Origin: Onchocerca lupi | Lineage: Eukaryota > Nematoda > Chromadorea > Rhabditida > Onchocercidae | NCBI GenBank assembly: GCA_028564675.1 | Contig: JAOVVO010000427.1 | Span: 1 to 64,000 of the forward strand | DNA length: 64,000 bases | Direction of reading: 5' to 3' | In this document: piece after piece, positions 14,336 to 26,600 of the stretch | How positions within the stretch are numbered: the stretch's first letter is position 1 | How the letters are laid out: each line of letters opens with the position of its first letter | Position numbers and translations under genes: made by a program | Notes under the pieces: generated by a model | Seen by the model: the letters and a program-made list of their open reading frames with translations, nothing else | What the model was told of the DNA's origin: nothing | Database searches by the model: none

Positions 14336-15173
14336 ATATGACAATGGATCTTGCGGTAAAGGCAGTCATACTCAAGTCTGTCGACACTGTTGTGAAAGCA
14401 GATGAAGCGGTTAATTACTCAATAAAATTCTCGAATGTACTTGATTTACCAACGATGCCACCGCACGTACTTGCAATTGAAAATTGACGTGTCAATTATC
14501 ATGTTGCGAAATATCAACCAGCCAAAGCTTTACAACAGCATGCGGCTTGCAGTAAAAAAATTAATAGACAACGTCATAGAAGCAACAATCTTGACAGGAC
14601 CTTTCAGAAGTGAAGATATTCTTGTTCCTTGCATTCCTATGATTCCAGCGAATATGCCGTTTCAATTTAAAAGATTGCAATTTCCAATTCGATTGGCGTT
14701 TGTAATCACCATCAACGAAGCTCAGGACCAATCTTTAGAATTGTGCGGTTTAGATCTGGAGACGGATTGCTTCTCACATAAATGATTATATGTTATGTGT
14801 TCTAGAATCGGCAAACTAGATAATCTCTATATCTATACAGACAATGGAACAACAAAAAATATTGTATACCCATAAACATCTGTGAAATTAATTTTCTCCA
14901 ACATTAGAAACGTGCGCTTTCTTTCTCTTTTTTTTTTTTTTCATTTAATCAAACTAAGTTATGGCAACGCATGTAAATGAAAATTATATGCAATTTTGTA
15001 TCGAAATTTCAAAACAATAGGTGGAAGTTTTCGGGAGATCTTAAATTTTGTAGTGATATAGATGGGCGCGTGTTTAAGAAATTTCGGAGATTTAAGATTT
15101 TGAACACATGAACATTTTTATTTATATAGACTAGCTGGAGCCGACCACGCGAAGCATGGCAGGGTACTGCTAA
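14336..15173 (+). mobile_element. Helitron 3' fragment with terminal hairpin and CTAA end
   Basis: Rolling-circle (Helitron) transposon remnant. It contains the last part of a PIF1-type helicase frame, about 260 nt of 3' UTR, a short hairpin (CCACGCGAAGCATGG within 15141-15160), and a terminal CTAA at 15170-15173 followed by T. This matches the CTRR^T rule for Helitron 3' ends. The 15.0-15.13 kb tail closely resembles the tails of the elements ending at 43460 and 53357. The Rep/HUH half and the 5' TC end are absent. Confidence 0.8.
14374..14875 (+). pseudogene. Helitron helicase C-terminal pseudogene
   Basis: Remnant of the C-terminal helicase region of a Helitron Rep-Hel protein. Recognisable blocks are KSVDTVVKADEAVNY, INQPKLYNSMRLAVKKL, EATILTGPFRSED, MPFQFKRLQFPIRLAF, LELCGLDLETDCFSH, then CSRIGKLDNLYIYTDNG and the family's usual end NIVYP. 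The frame shifts near 14470, and a TGA interrupts it directly after CFSHK near 14784, so the copy is dead. The minus-strand copy at 53.4-57.0 kb is a longer relative. Confidence 0.85.
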
Positions 15174-15495
15174 TATATATAATACTAAAAAAAAAAGCAT
15201 CTTATAAAATTAGTCACTGACAATTCATATAAAAAATTTGAAATTCCTAAGCAAGACTGATGTTGCTTTTCGAGTCAAGACATTAATTCTGATTGTGACT
15301 AGTGAATGCAAAAAATCTTGGCTAAAAATGTGAAATCACAATACTCCCCTAAATCGATATGGATTAACGGCTCCAAAAAAGAAATTTTCTATTTGTAAAA
15401 TATGTGAAGAATCTTGATTTAGAATTTTCAGAAATAAGCCTGGGGACATGATTTTATTGCAACACAAAGCTAGTAAGCATTTCTTTTATAGCAGA
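15174..15495 (+). repeat. Right copy of the direct repeat, starting at the Helitron 3' end
   Basis: Diverged copy of 14065-14335, carrying an extra insertion of roughly 50 nt near 15330-15400. It begins immediately after CTAA at 15173. From about 15500 to 16160 I see only non-coding AT-rich DNA before the 3' end of the next gene. Confidence 0.55.
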
Positions 15496-16160
15496 AGATC
15501 AAGTAAAATACAACGATAGAGATACGATCAGCTTAGATGCTTGTAGAGAATTAAAAATGATTAAAATCAATAAAATGATTATGAACCTCTAAAATGAAAT
15601 TGCTTTTGTCATTTCGTCATTGTTATTTCTGTCAGAATTCGGAATTATAATCGACAATTTCAGAAGTGTAAATTTCTTAATTGAAGAAAATTTGTCGAAT
15701 GACAGCAACCAAAGAGAAACTTATTCTGATCATAGAAGCCGAAATATTTTAAAGAATGAGAACTTATCGAAATAAAGTCTATAAGTGATAAACTTATTTA
15801 AAAATAGTACGAGTACTTTCATTGCCACAGTTCATCTAAGTAAGCTAGAATTTTTTAAAATTTTCACCCAATCTGAACCACATTAAACCATGAAGATCCA
15901 TTCGGTACATGTCAACTGGATAAACAAGTACTGTCTTTGATGTTACTTCAAGGAAGCAATAATTGGAGCAAGATTTTTTCATCAGTATTGTCCAATTAGT
16001 TTTTACACCCAAAATTAGCAGCAATGACTGATAAGTGATAATTATTATTATCAATGTGAAAATGAAGACATCACTCTATCAATACGAGTTGAAACTTGTA
16101 ATTTGTTACAATTCCATAGTCCATTAGCAGTGATTCGTTCTCTTCTGGAAGGACTTGTCT

Positions 16161-18120
16161 TCATTTGTACCCATTTCGACACAGCACTAAGAAATCCAAA
16201 ACAGCTGGTCCAACTACCGCGGCATCTTTGCCGGCGAAGCCAGCTGTTGCTTTTTCCATTGCCATATGTAAATTTCCGAGTAGTTCAGCACCTTTCGGCG
16301 TTTTCAGTACACATGGAACGCAGTTACCGACGTGAAGAGGTTTGAATGGACCAGCACTACCCTTGACCTCCTTGTACGGGATCCATTTGTATTCGAAACC
16401 AAGCTGCATTTGTGTAAGCCAGTTATGTAACGAAACATTTCAATCACATCTTTTGAAGCCTGATTTCATTTTCTTATATAAGTTGTACTCAAAATCAAAA
16501 TGTGATTGGATAAATCCCTTATAAGATTCACATATTGACTGTATAATTCGAAGTTCATATTCATAACTCTAACATTTTCGGGTTGCGGAATAACAATCAT
16601 TTGCATAGACCCAAGTTCTGCACCCGAATTTTCCTGACCATTCCAACCGAAATGAGCCAGTGTTTTTTGGGCCGAATCCGGATAAGCTCGTCCAAAAACT
16701 GGCTCGCCATGCTTATACCACAATGCTACATAGCTGAATGTCTCCGAGCCGTCATCGTTTTTCAGTTTACGACCACCACCCTAAACAATGATGGCTAAAC
16801 ATCGCTTATAAAAGTTAGCAGAAGAGAGAGATAAAAATAGGATAAATAAAGGTGTTTGTCTCAACTTACAGGAATCGGGTTTTTCGCTGCCGGAAATGGA
16901 TCACGGTATTTGAGATCAATCCATGTATCTTCATAAATCTTAATACCAGTTGGCGGAGCTTTAATATTTCGAAATAGGACCAGCAAATTCTATATGCTTA
17001 TAGTAAAAATTACGGAAGAACAACAAGACATAGTGAAATAATTTACAACAACGCAAGTTATTCGTGTGCCTTTTCGTGCCATTTCAGTCATGAAAATCAT
17101 AATACAAGGTCATTGGAAATTGACAAGATTACATTACTGTCGTAATTTGTATAGATTGTTGTATGGTTTTTACATATATTTACAATGTTACCTGAATTTC
17201 GCCACCTGAAAGTGTCTCATTTTTACCGTTATAACCAACATTGCCAATCTCCTTGTCCATGTCAATGTACCCAAGCAAATCCTTTCCGTCCTTCGTTTTC
17301 ATTAACACCGGAGTTGATTGACCACAACGCACCAGTTGCAGAAGTTGATCATTCTCACGATCTTTGTATGGACGCCACTCATACCAAAAAGAGCTTTTTT
17401 TGAATTGCTCCATTGGATCTTGTTCGCTACATGTTAGGATTTGGATTTGTCCACCCAAATCACGAGCTCCTGTTAGTTCCACCTGCCAGATTCAATTTCA
17501 TTTTGGACAATTCTTTTCAAAAAGAAAAGTTAGAAAATATTTTTTACAAGTTCGTATTAAGCGCATTTGAAAAATACTTCTAAAATAAGCGAAAATAGAC
17601 ATAAGCATTTGCGCAATTGACTGATTTATATAATATCGTCGGTTTTGGAAATTCATTATCTCTTTTGTAAATAGTTGATGCTGCAAAAGCTCAAAAACTC
17701 CAAACTTTACTGTACTCTTGCAATTCTCGTATCCCTTGGAGATAAGACACAAAATGTTACGCAAACCTTGCTATACGGGAATGAACATTCTACATTCCCA
17801 TTATTGTTCCAGGCTCGTCCATGGATTGGCTTACCGAATTTGTACCACAATGCAACATACATATTCTGTTGACCCTTGACCCTAACAGGATTATCCGGAA
17901 AGGGTGAACCAATTGTATTATATGACCAAGTATCCTCAAACTCCTTTACCATCTTTCCAGCAGCAAAACGATCGAGCACAAATAAACCGAGTACAAGGAT
18001 TCTGATACAAGCAATGAATATTAATGCATCACAATTTTGCTTTTATGGATGAATTAACTCGCAGTTCTGCAATTAGCATTTTGTACTGCCAAGTGCAAGA
18101 CAAATAGACAAAGCGGTCAT
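16161..18120 (-). CDS. Predicted secreted protein with two tandem repeats; one apparent frameshift
   Basis: No family name recognised. Proposed exons, 5' to 3' on the minus strand: 18110-18120 (tentative), 17767-18001, 17192-17482, 16870-16989, 16532-16782, 16161-16403, about 380 residues. A hydrophobic N-terminus (ILVLGLFVL) suggests a signal peptide. The rest is a duplication. Each half has EDTW, a PFP motif, YVALWYK.G.P..GRA and then a (Y/W)xxYK block; the first half is WYEWRPYK...LLGYIDM and the second YKWIPYK...LLGNLHM. The GxPxxGRA core faintly recalls DM9 repeats, but I do not assign it. Exon 16532-16782 is 251 nt between two phase-0 boundaries and contains a surplus dinucleotide near 16739-16743, which breaks the frame between GGGRKLKNDDGSET and YVALWYKHG. 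It is therefore either an assembly error or a recent pseudogene. Confidence 0.65.
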
Positions 18121-20115
18121 ACTGCACCTATTGTTTCGAACTTTGGCTGGAGTGCTTTTTCATATGCAGCATATAATACCTTGAGATTTGAAATTAAAGC
18201 CGAGCATGAATGAGTATTTTCGCATATGTTTAAAATCATTAATTAGTTGGCCTTCAATAAAGCTGCAATTACAACTATTTTTTTTATTATTTTTGATCCA
18301 GCATCAAATTTTGACTTTTATGCAAATTTTTAGACACCACCTTGTTTATGAAGATTGCAGAGATGGTGTAGAACCGTCTCTTTCAATTTAGCCAATGATT
18401 CATGTTTTTAAAAATGAACAAATATGAGATTAATTTACAACGTGAATGAGGATGACTAATCGAATATATATCCATTAATCCAATTTGTTTGCTTAAATAT
18501 GCTTTAGACCACAGTTTCTACAATATGATGGAGAATGAATTTAACATCCAGCTTCCACAGTCAACGTTACACAGTTGCATAATGGTGAAAGAAGTTAAAA
18601 GCGAACAAATAATACAGGCTAATTCGATTGTGCTATTCCATATCATTGTTATTTCCTTTCTTCTTCTCTTCTCTTCTAGGACAATTCAGAGAGCTAAAAT
18701 TATCTTATGGCTCTACATTGCTAATTAATTTAATACGATCGGCGGATAAATGCAGGATGATAGTAAATGCTTTCTGTTAATTCATTTGTCTCCAACTTAT
18801 AAGAAAAAATGATATTTTAAAGAAAATAACATGGAATGAAAATATCCTCTGCAGCAGTGACAATTCCTTCCTGTTGATTACCTTGAAGCGGTCCTCAGTG
18901 TGATCCCTTTGTTACTTTTTTGATTTGAAAAAATTTTGGATCTTCAAACCAAAAATGTGATCGTTAAGCATTTGTCACAACTTGAAATTGTTCCCAATGA
19001 TTGTACATCGCCTTTTCAAATTTTGTAATTTTGCAAAAACAAATACAATTTTGTGTTGTTAACATTTTTACAGTGGAGGAACATAGGACTTTTTTTGCTG
19101 AAACCATATTTTTTTCGTTAATTGTTATCCATAAAGCATTGATGAAAGTGTTGCGAAGCGATGCCATTTTGAAGAACGTTGAGATGCCATCTTTTTTATT
19201 GATCTTGTCCAGCACTTCTGGGTTTATCCCTGAGATTTCTTGATTTAATCTCGCAAAATACTAGTTTTACAAAAAAAAAGGCATTTCTCATGAATTCAAC
19301 GGTTTGAAATGGCACGAAATGGCGCAATCCTATTTAACAACTTTATTGAAAAATTAGTGAATTTTTTAATAGTGTTGTTAAAAAGAACTGCACTGGCCGA
19401 AACCTAAAAGTATATGGCTGAGTATACAAGGAGTAGAGAATGCTATAATTGTTATGTTTTCTGAGAAAAAAGAGAAGTAATACAAAAGTATCGACACGGA
19501 GTGGATAATGATCGAGCATGATCGACGGATTACGGTATTATCCTTCAGAGTTGAAGATGTCGCAGCGATGCTCGAAGATGCTCAGAAACTGATAACATAT
19601 AGTAGTATATTATTGATTGAAATGGCGCCATTCAAAGCGATATATTCCGCCGAATGATCTCCTCAGTCTCCCTGTCATTGTATATCGTAAGAGGGGGTTT
19701 GTTTTGGGTTTATTTTATCTCTTCTGTAGTTTTTAATGTCGTATATTTTTTATGAGTTGTTTTTATGACAGCAAGAATAGCGAAGACGTGGGAAATGTCT
19801 CCAGAGAAAAGGAGGAAGAGGGAGAGTTAAGGTAGCTGGATGGAAAGAGGAAGTAAAGATAGCATAGTTGGTGTATTCTGTTTTCCCCATCCCTTGCTGG
19901 CTTGAGCCAATGAGGGAAATAATGGCGGAGGTCGCAGCGATGGAAGTTTGACATTTGATTTTGCTGTTTGGACTGGTTCAAGAAGAGTATGATCGAGACA
20001 TTAAGTAAAGAATTATACAGATTATTTGGCGGTATTATCGGACCCTTGTAAGGAAAAAACTCGAAATATTTCAACGATCTTAGTTATTTCATTCTTTTCA
20101 AGGAAAAACACCGTT
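18121..20115. other. Intergenic between two divergently transcribed genes
   Basis: About 2 kb between the start of the minus-strand secreted-protein gene and the ATG of the Argonaute. It should hold both promoters. A modest minus-strand open stretch at 18964-19215 has no recognisable similarity or splice context. I see nothing else. Confidence 0.45.
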
Positions 20116-23100
20116 ATGAAAGGAAGAGGAAGAGGAAGAGCAAAAGAAAGCGCAGAAGCCACCACCAGCCCCACAGGTATGCATTTATTCCATATCTTTT
20201 TTGAGATTACAATTGTAATTTCGGGACATTTATCTCGATTGATGTTGTTTATGTTAGTCAGATCATGAGACTTATCTAAATTAATTATCATCAGTAGTAG
20301 CTTTCAGCGAGGAACAGCTTGAATGAATGTCCATCATAAAAATAAGCTCTTTCTGATAACCTTACAATACTTCTGTTTACAATCATTACATGTCAGTGTA
20401 GCCGAATCTTCATATCCATGTTATTTATTTATTTTTTATTCATTTATTTGTACTATCAATGCAGTAAATTACTGCACTTGCTAGTAGAATTGAATGATAT
20501 GTTTACAGTGGGAAAAGGGCATGGACGCGATAAACAACCAAAGTTTGAAACTTTTAGTGGTGAATCTGCTAAAATTGAACAGAAACTTGGTGAAAAGGTA
20601 TTCCTTGATTTTTTTTTTTTTTAGTGAGGTATAGATGAACCAGGATTGAAAGTTTTTTTTCTTATGTATAAAGTATATGGGAATAATGATTTGGAAAAAT
20701 GATTGCTGGTTTAGGAGTTTGAAAATTCTCTTCATTTCAATTTGTTCTAAAGATTTGAAGATGATGAAAGTTTAGCATAAAAGAATTGGAGAGTTGGTGC
20801 GTAGACCAAACTATGGAGAATTGGGTAAGCGTATTGAGCTGATGGCCAATTTTAAGCTTTTGGAAGTACCATCTTCTCTACAAATTTATTGCTACCATGT
20901 AGATGTTTTGAAAATAACTAAGAAGGACAAACTTGTGGTGGAAGACAGGTATTATTTAAGTTGATTTTAATTTAAAACTTGATTTCCATTCATAAAAATT
21001 ACTCGTTATATCGTCTTTTTTTAAAGTGCATTATACAAATTTCATAACATGATAAGACTGCAGTATTACAGTTAATTGAAAAGATTGCTTCAGCCAGTGC
21101 CTCGCATTCACTTAATGCTCCAACTAAATTTGCTCTTTCGAAACTTTAAAAATTATTATTGGTGAATCCAAGCTACTATTGTGTTGTCTTCATGGCTTTT
21201 GTAAATCGTTTAAAAATGTTAGCAGTAGATAGATATAGTATTATAACTTTGTCATTTCTTATTGAAAATATTTTTTTTATTCCATATTTTCTCATTGTGA
21301 TCTTTACAAAATAGAGAAGCTGGAGATGTTGCGGAAAACGGAACTATTTTTCAGAGATATTTGTCGTGAAATATTTTGGAAAGTCATTTCGAATAATGAA
21401 GAAATGTTTAGTGCAGGATATTCCCTGGTGTATGATGATTGCCATGCTCTTTACTCTTCTTGTAAACTGAAGCCAACGTTGGAACTTCACTTATTCACAA
21501 AAGCAAAACCTGGTTTGAAAGTATACACTCCAAATTTATTGATTTCTAAAACTCTAAAAATCGCTGAACTTTTTATAATCTCTAACAGTGAAAATCTAAA
21601 ATATAAGATGATGACGTACAATTTGTGATTTGACTTTCCTGCAATGCCTGATGTAGTTGCTCCATTGATCTTTATAACTAATCCAATGTTCATTATTTCT
21701 ATCCCTCTTCTTGTTATTTTTAGTTTAAAAATTTTTGTTTTTCAGTCTACTGATATATCTTTCTCAGTTCTTATATCACTTACCAATTGTTTTACTCTCA
21801 ATATCGATGAGCAGTTTCCAAATTTTCGGGCAAGTATGCAATTTTTGGATTGTTTAATGAGTCAACAAGTGCGCTGCCCTTATATGTAAGTGCACTTATA
21901 TTTGTAAAATTTACTTAGAGATAAAAGGCAAATTATAGCAAAATCTCTGAAACATAATATTTTCAAAATTTTGACTGTTAAATTTTTATTTTAATCGATG
22001 TATTTTTTTTGCATGCAATTCATTTTTCAGTAGAAACTATAAACTTGTTTATGATTTATTTCATGCAAATTTAGGAGTATGGCGTCGAGTTTTTATCCAT
22101 TTAATCAATGTATGTATATGAAGCTAGGTGGAGACATTTTAAATATGGGTCCGGGAATGGAGGCATGGACTGGACTATACAGTGCTGTAAAACGCTGTGA
22201 AAAAGGACTTATGCTAAATGTAGATGGTTAGCAAGTTATCTGATGTATTTTAGATACATGAAATAATTCAGCACAGTCACTATGTTGTATAATTAAACTG
22301 TCTCTAGAACATGCTTTAGGTGATGCCTAATTTCCAAGTATCAACTAAATTTCTCTGTTTGATATTTTGTGCAATAAATCAGATGTTTTTTTTTTCTTTT
22401 TCTTTTTTTTTGCAGCTATGCATTCAATATTATGATCATTTCAGTGTCCACAAAAGTATTTTATAAAGTTGACATGCGGTTAATTGATTTCTATTTGGCA
22501 GTCTTAAATGAATTTGTAAGCCGAAGAAGGCCGTACGATATCAATGCAGTAATAAGTGAAAATTTTGCATTGTCTGCTAATCAAAGACAGCAGTTGAAGG
22601 ATGCATTGAAAGGTGAATTTTGGCTTTATTTGATCATTTGTCTCTCTATACTCTATAAGTTTTTTTTTTTTTTTTCAAATTTCAGCAAAAAATTATCTGT
22701 TAATATATTTATATTTGTCTATAGAGAATCTAAATATGTGATTATATGTGTTGTAGAGCTTTTATTGTTAGTTGTGGTAGTGGACATATTCCAAACTATA
22801 GTTATCGATCTTAGAGCCCTTTTTTTTTACAACACTGGTAGAGATTTGATTAATATCAGTAACTTTTCTGAAAATTAACTGAACGGTTATCCTAAGTTTT
22901 ATAAATAATGAATGTCTGGAATGTTATACTTTATTTCCCGGTTGCTTTATTCAGCTCATATTTTCAGAAGTCGTAAGAGTAAAAAGTTTTTAGGTTTAAT
23001 GCTGAAATTAACATATGATGACAGACATGTCAAGTTTATTGATGTTGGATTACCTGCACGAATACAAAGGTTGATTTATTTTAATTTGATTATGTACTCT

Positions 23101-23561
23101 GTCATTTTTCCATACTTTCATAATTTATTGCTGAAGAGTTGAATTTTAGATTTAAAATATATCGAAACGGAGATTTTGTGGAAGAACTGACAGTCGAAGA
23201 ATATTTCAATCGCTATAAAAGTAGTTTGCTTTTTTTTTTTCTTGAATTCTTCATCTACGTAAGATAATTTTGGTCGCGAGTTACTGCATATTCACATAAT
23301 TGAACGTATTGTATATCGTAGTAATTATTTTTACCTTTTTTACATTCTTATGAATTATCTCAAATTTCGCAGTTTAGATATATACTTGAAATATCCGAAC
23401 CTTCCGATATTACACTGTGGCAGAGCAACAAGGAAAGATTATTTTCCGATGGAGCTTTTACGGCTATCTGATAAAGTGCAGCGTGTGAAAAAACGTCTGA
23501 CACCGTTTCAAATCGCAAAATTGATCAGAGTAAGTGAACAACAGTGGGCTGCACTGGCCGT

Positions 23562-23602
<41 letters not shown>

Positions 23603-26600
23603 TGATTCATCCAAACAGGCCAAGTATTAGGAATATTTGTTTGAAAGAAATGAACAGTTTAGAAAATATAATTAACAGTATTTATTAATCATGACTAATC
23701 AAAGCATTTTGGTGACAGAAAACAGACTTAGATAAGAAATTAATGATAATATGTTGAAAGATTTTAGAGCACATATGATGAAATTAGTAAGTAATATTTA
23801 GTTAAGTAATACTAAATGTATTGTGAGACGGTCAGGTTCTTCAGTTTAGAACTTATTTCTCTGTAAAGAAAACATAATAGGAACTATGTAGAAAGTCGGC
23901 ATCGAAAAATTTTATAGCTGTTATTTTCATTCCCAATGGATAAATTTTCTTTTGCACTTTTATTAAAAGTCATTTCTATACATTGTATATTCTTGCATCT
24001 TTTCTTTGTTTTTGAGGGTACGGCACTGAGTCCTTTAGAGAGATTCAAAAAAATCGATTGGTTTCTAAAAGGAATGAGAATATCAACCGATGATGAGTTC
24101 ATTCAGCAGTTTGGAATCAATTTCCCGTCTATCAGTGGTGGAGTCCCGGAATCAATACGAATTCTTGGTCGCGTTTTGCCAACACCTGTGATCAAATTTA
24201 AGGTATGTTCGGTTTGAATTTATATTTCATCCTTAGTTATTCTTAGTTAAGGACACCGTAATTATTTACTCTTTTCTTATTGCTTTCTTTCTTGTGAATC
24301 ATTGCTTATGAGAGGACTTTTCCTCTCTTCGAATGATCTAAGTTTGAGAGAGCATAAAAGACTTGTCAAAAATCTTAGATGAAATTTTTTGTACGATAAA
24401 ATTGTATGTAGACTTTTATCAATAAGAATAAAGCGGTTTTTAAATTTTAAAAAGCTTTATGTGAGGCATTCGAACGGAAAATTACAGACAATCGAATTGC
24501 CGGTGACGAATGGTTCTTGGCGTTTAAATGATGGTTTTTTCCAAACCGCTAGTGATGTTCTTTTCGCTGTTGTATTCGTTGATCAAGCAATTGATATGCA
24601 GAATTTTCGGTACTTATTTCATTTTCAATCAGAACTAGATCGTTTGTTCAGTAAATAAATGATTTTGGTAGGATGTACATGGATAATTTAAAATTTCAGG
24701 GGATCATTCAATACTTTAATTCATAGCTGCAAATTCTTTGGTATGAAATTTGTCAAGGAAAATTTTGGAGCAGATAATGTTGAAATATATAATTGGGATA
24801 CACGTAGTGAAGAAGCTGATATTTATGTACGCAGTTTCAAAGAAGTATGTAATGGAATAGGAAAAAAAACGCTGAAGCCGCTGATGATCTTTATCACTGC
24901 GGAGAAGAATGATGAAACGTATGGTATGTTAAGAATTTCGCTGAAATTGCATGATAATAGCGCATTTTGATATTGATGAAATATCTAACTTCTTTATAGG
25001 ACGAATAAAAGTGACATGTGATAAGGAGGAAGGAATCGCATGTCAAGTAATTCTTGCCGAAACATTTCTCAAAATGAGTGGAAATCCAGAACGTAATGCT
25101 GTGTCTCACAATATTTGTTTGAAAATAAACGTTAAATTGAATGGCATTAACAACGAAGTGGCAAGGAACCAAAACTAGTAATTTCGATATTCTGTATTTT
25201 TGGATATTTAGCTGTAGAGGTTGAATATATGAAATGCACACTGTTTGGTCTTTTCAATCTTTTTACGGATGCTTTTAATCCGTGAAACATTATTGTGAAA
25301 AAAGATATGACAAATGAAAAACATAGAGATTATACATCCTTTTTTTTTTGTTATATGAAAATTATTTTCAAGAATCATTTAAGATTTTTTTTTTCAGCTG
25401 GAAAAAATTTACTGATGGAGAAGCTCCAACACTATTCATAGGTATTGATGTTACTCATCCACCATCAGGTGATCCATCGGCATCATCTATTGCTGCTATT
25501 GTTGGATCATTAAATGTTGGCGCGACTAGGTTTGTTGTTTATTTGAGCAAATAAGTAGCTGAACCATCTTTCTAACTTCTAAGAGACTAAAAGATAAATT
25601 TTCCTGTGCGGTAACAGTTCCTTTATTAACGTGTTTTTTAAATAAATATATGTAGATATTTTGGCTTTTATACGTGATTTGTTTTATTTTTTTTTTCACA
25701 ATTATTTTTTAGATATGCAGCATCTTTTAAAATTCCACAATCAGGAATGGAAATAATAACGTATGCCGTGGATGCGTTCCGAACACGTATTATGGAGTTT
25801 AATGCAGAAGCAAATTGTAAACCGCACCATATAGTGCTATTTCGGTAAGCTCATCCAATATTATAATTCATTCTTTATATAAATGCTTTGAGGCGAAAGA
25901 ATTTATTAACGGAACATTTTTGTAATTTTTATATTGTGCTTTGATTTATTTTCTATTTTTCTTTTCTAGTATTTGATTTATGACTTATGTAATCATATTT
26001 GTTTGTAAATTTGTACATTTTATTCTCTTTTTTCTGTATCTCTGATAAATATCCATAATTCTCTTATGTCAACATCATTTTTCATATTTTAGTGATGGTG
26101 TTTCGGACTCTGAATTTTTAGACGTTATGAACGAAGAATTATTATGCCTGAAAACAGCTATACATCAGCTAGATCGATTCTACGATCCAACAATTTCTTA
26201 TATTGTAGTACAAAAAAAGCATCACACTCGTTTCATTCAACAAGACTTGGGATGGTGAGAAGTGTTTTCTAAAGTAATGAAAGATGCAAAGAGAGTTTAT
26301 GATATGTGCTGTTACTAAGACAGATCTAGATTCTAAAATCAGATGAATTAAGAGATATGCTGTATCTTTTCAAAATTCCCACAGTTAAAAATGGAAGTAA
26401 TAATGTATACCGTGAATGTGGAATGGATTTATCCATAATAATTTATTTTTATATTCACATCAGAATTTTCTAGGCTGTTACTGGTCCTTTTGTAAAAGTA
26501 ATGGAAGAAATATTTCCCACAATAGCCCACTTACTAAACTTTATAGTTTTTTTTTACAGTTTTTTTATCTTACTTTTCAGGGACAAAGGAAATGTACCAC

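Noticed and set aside
18964..19215. 83-codon minus-strand frame
   Set aside because: No recognisable domain or splice partners; insufficient evidence for a gene.
23150..23400. Apparent frameshift between two PAZ exons of the Argonaute
   Set aside because: Using the AG at 23376-23377 instead of 23371-23372 restores the phase and gives a segment with the family's exact spacing (YFNRYKNIYLKYPNLP).
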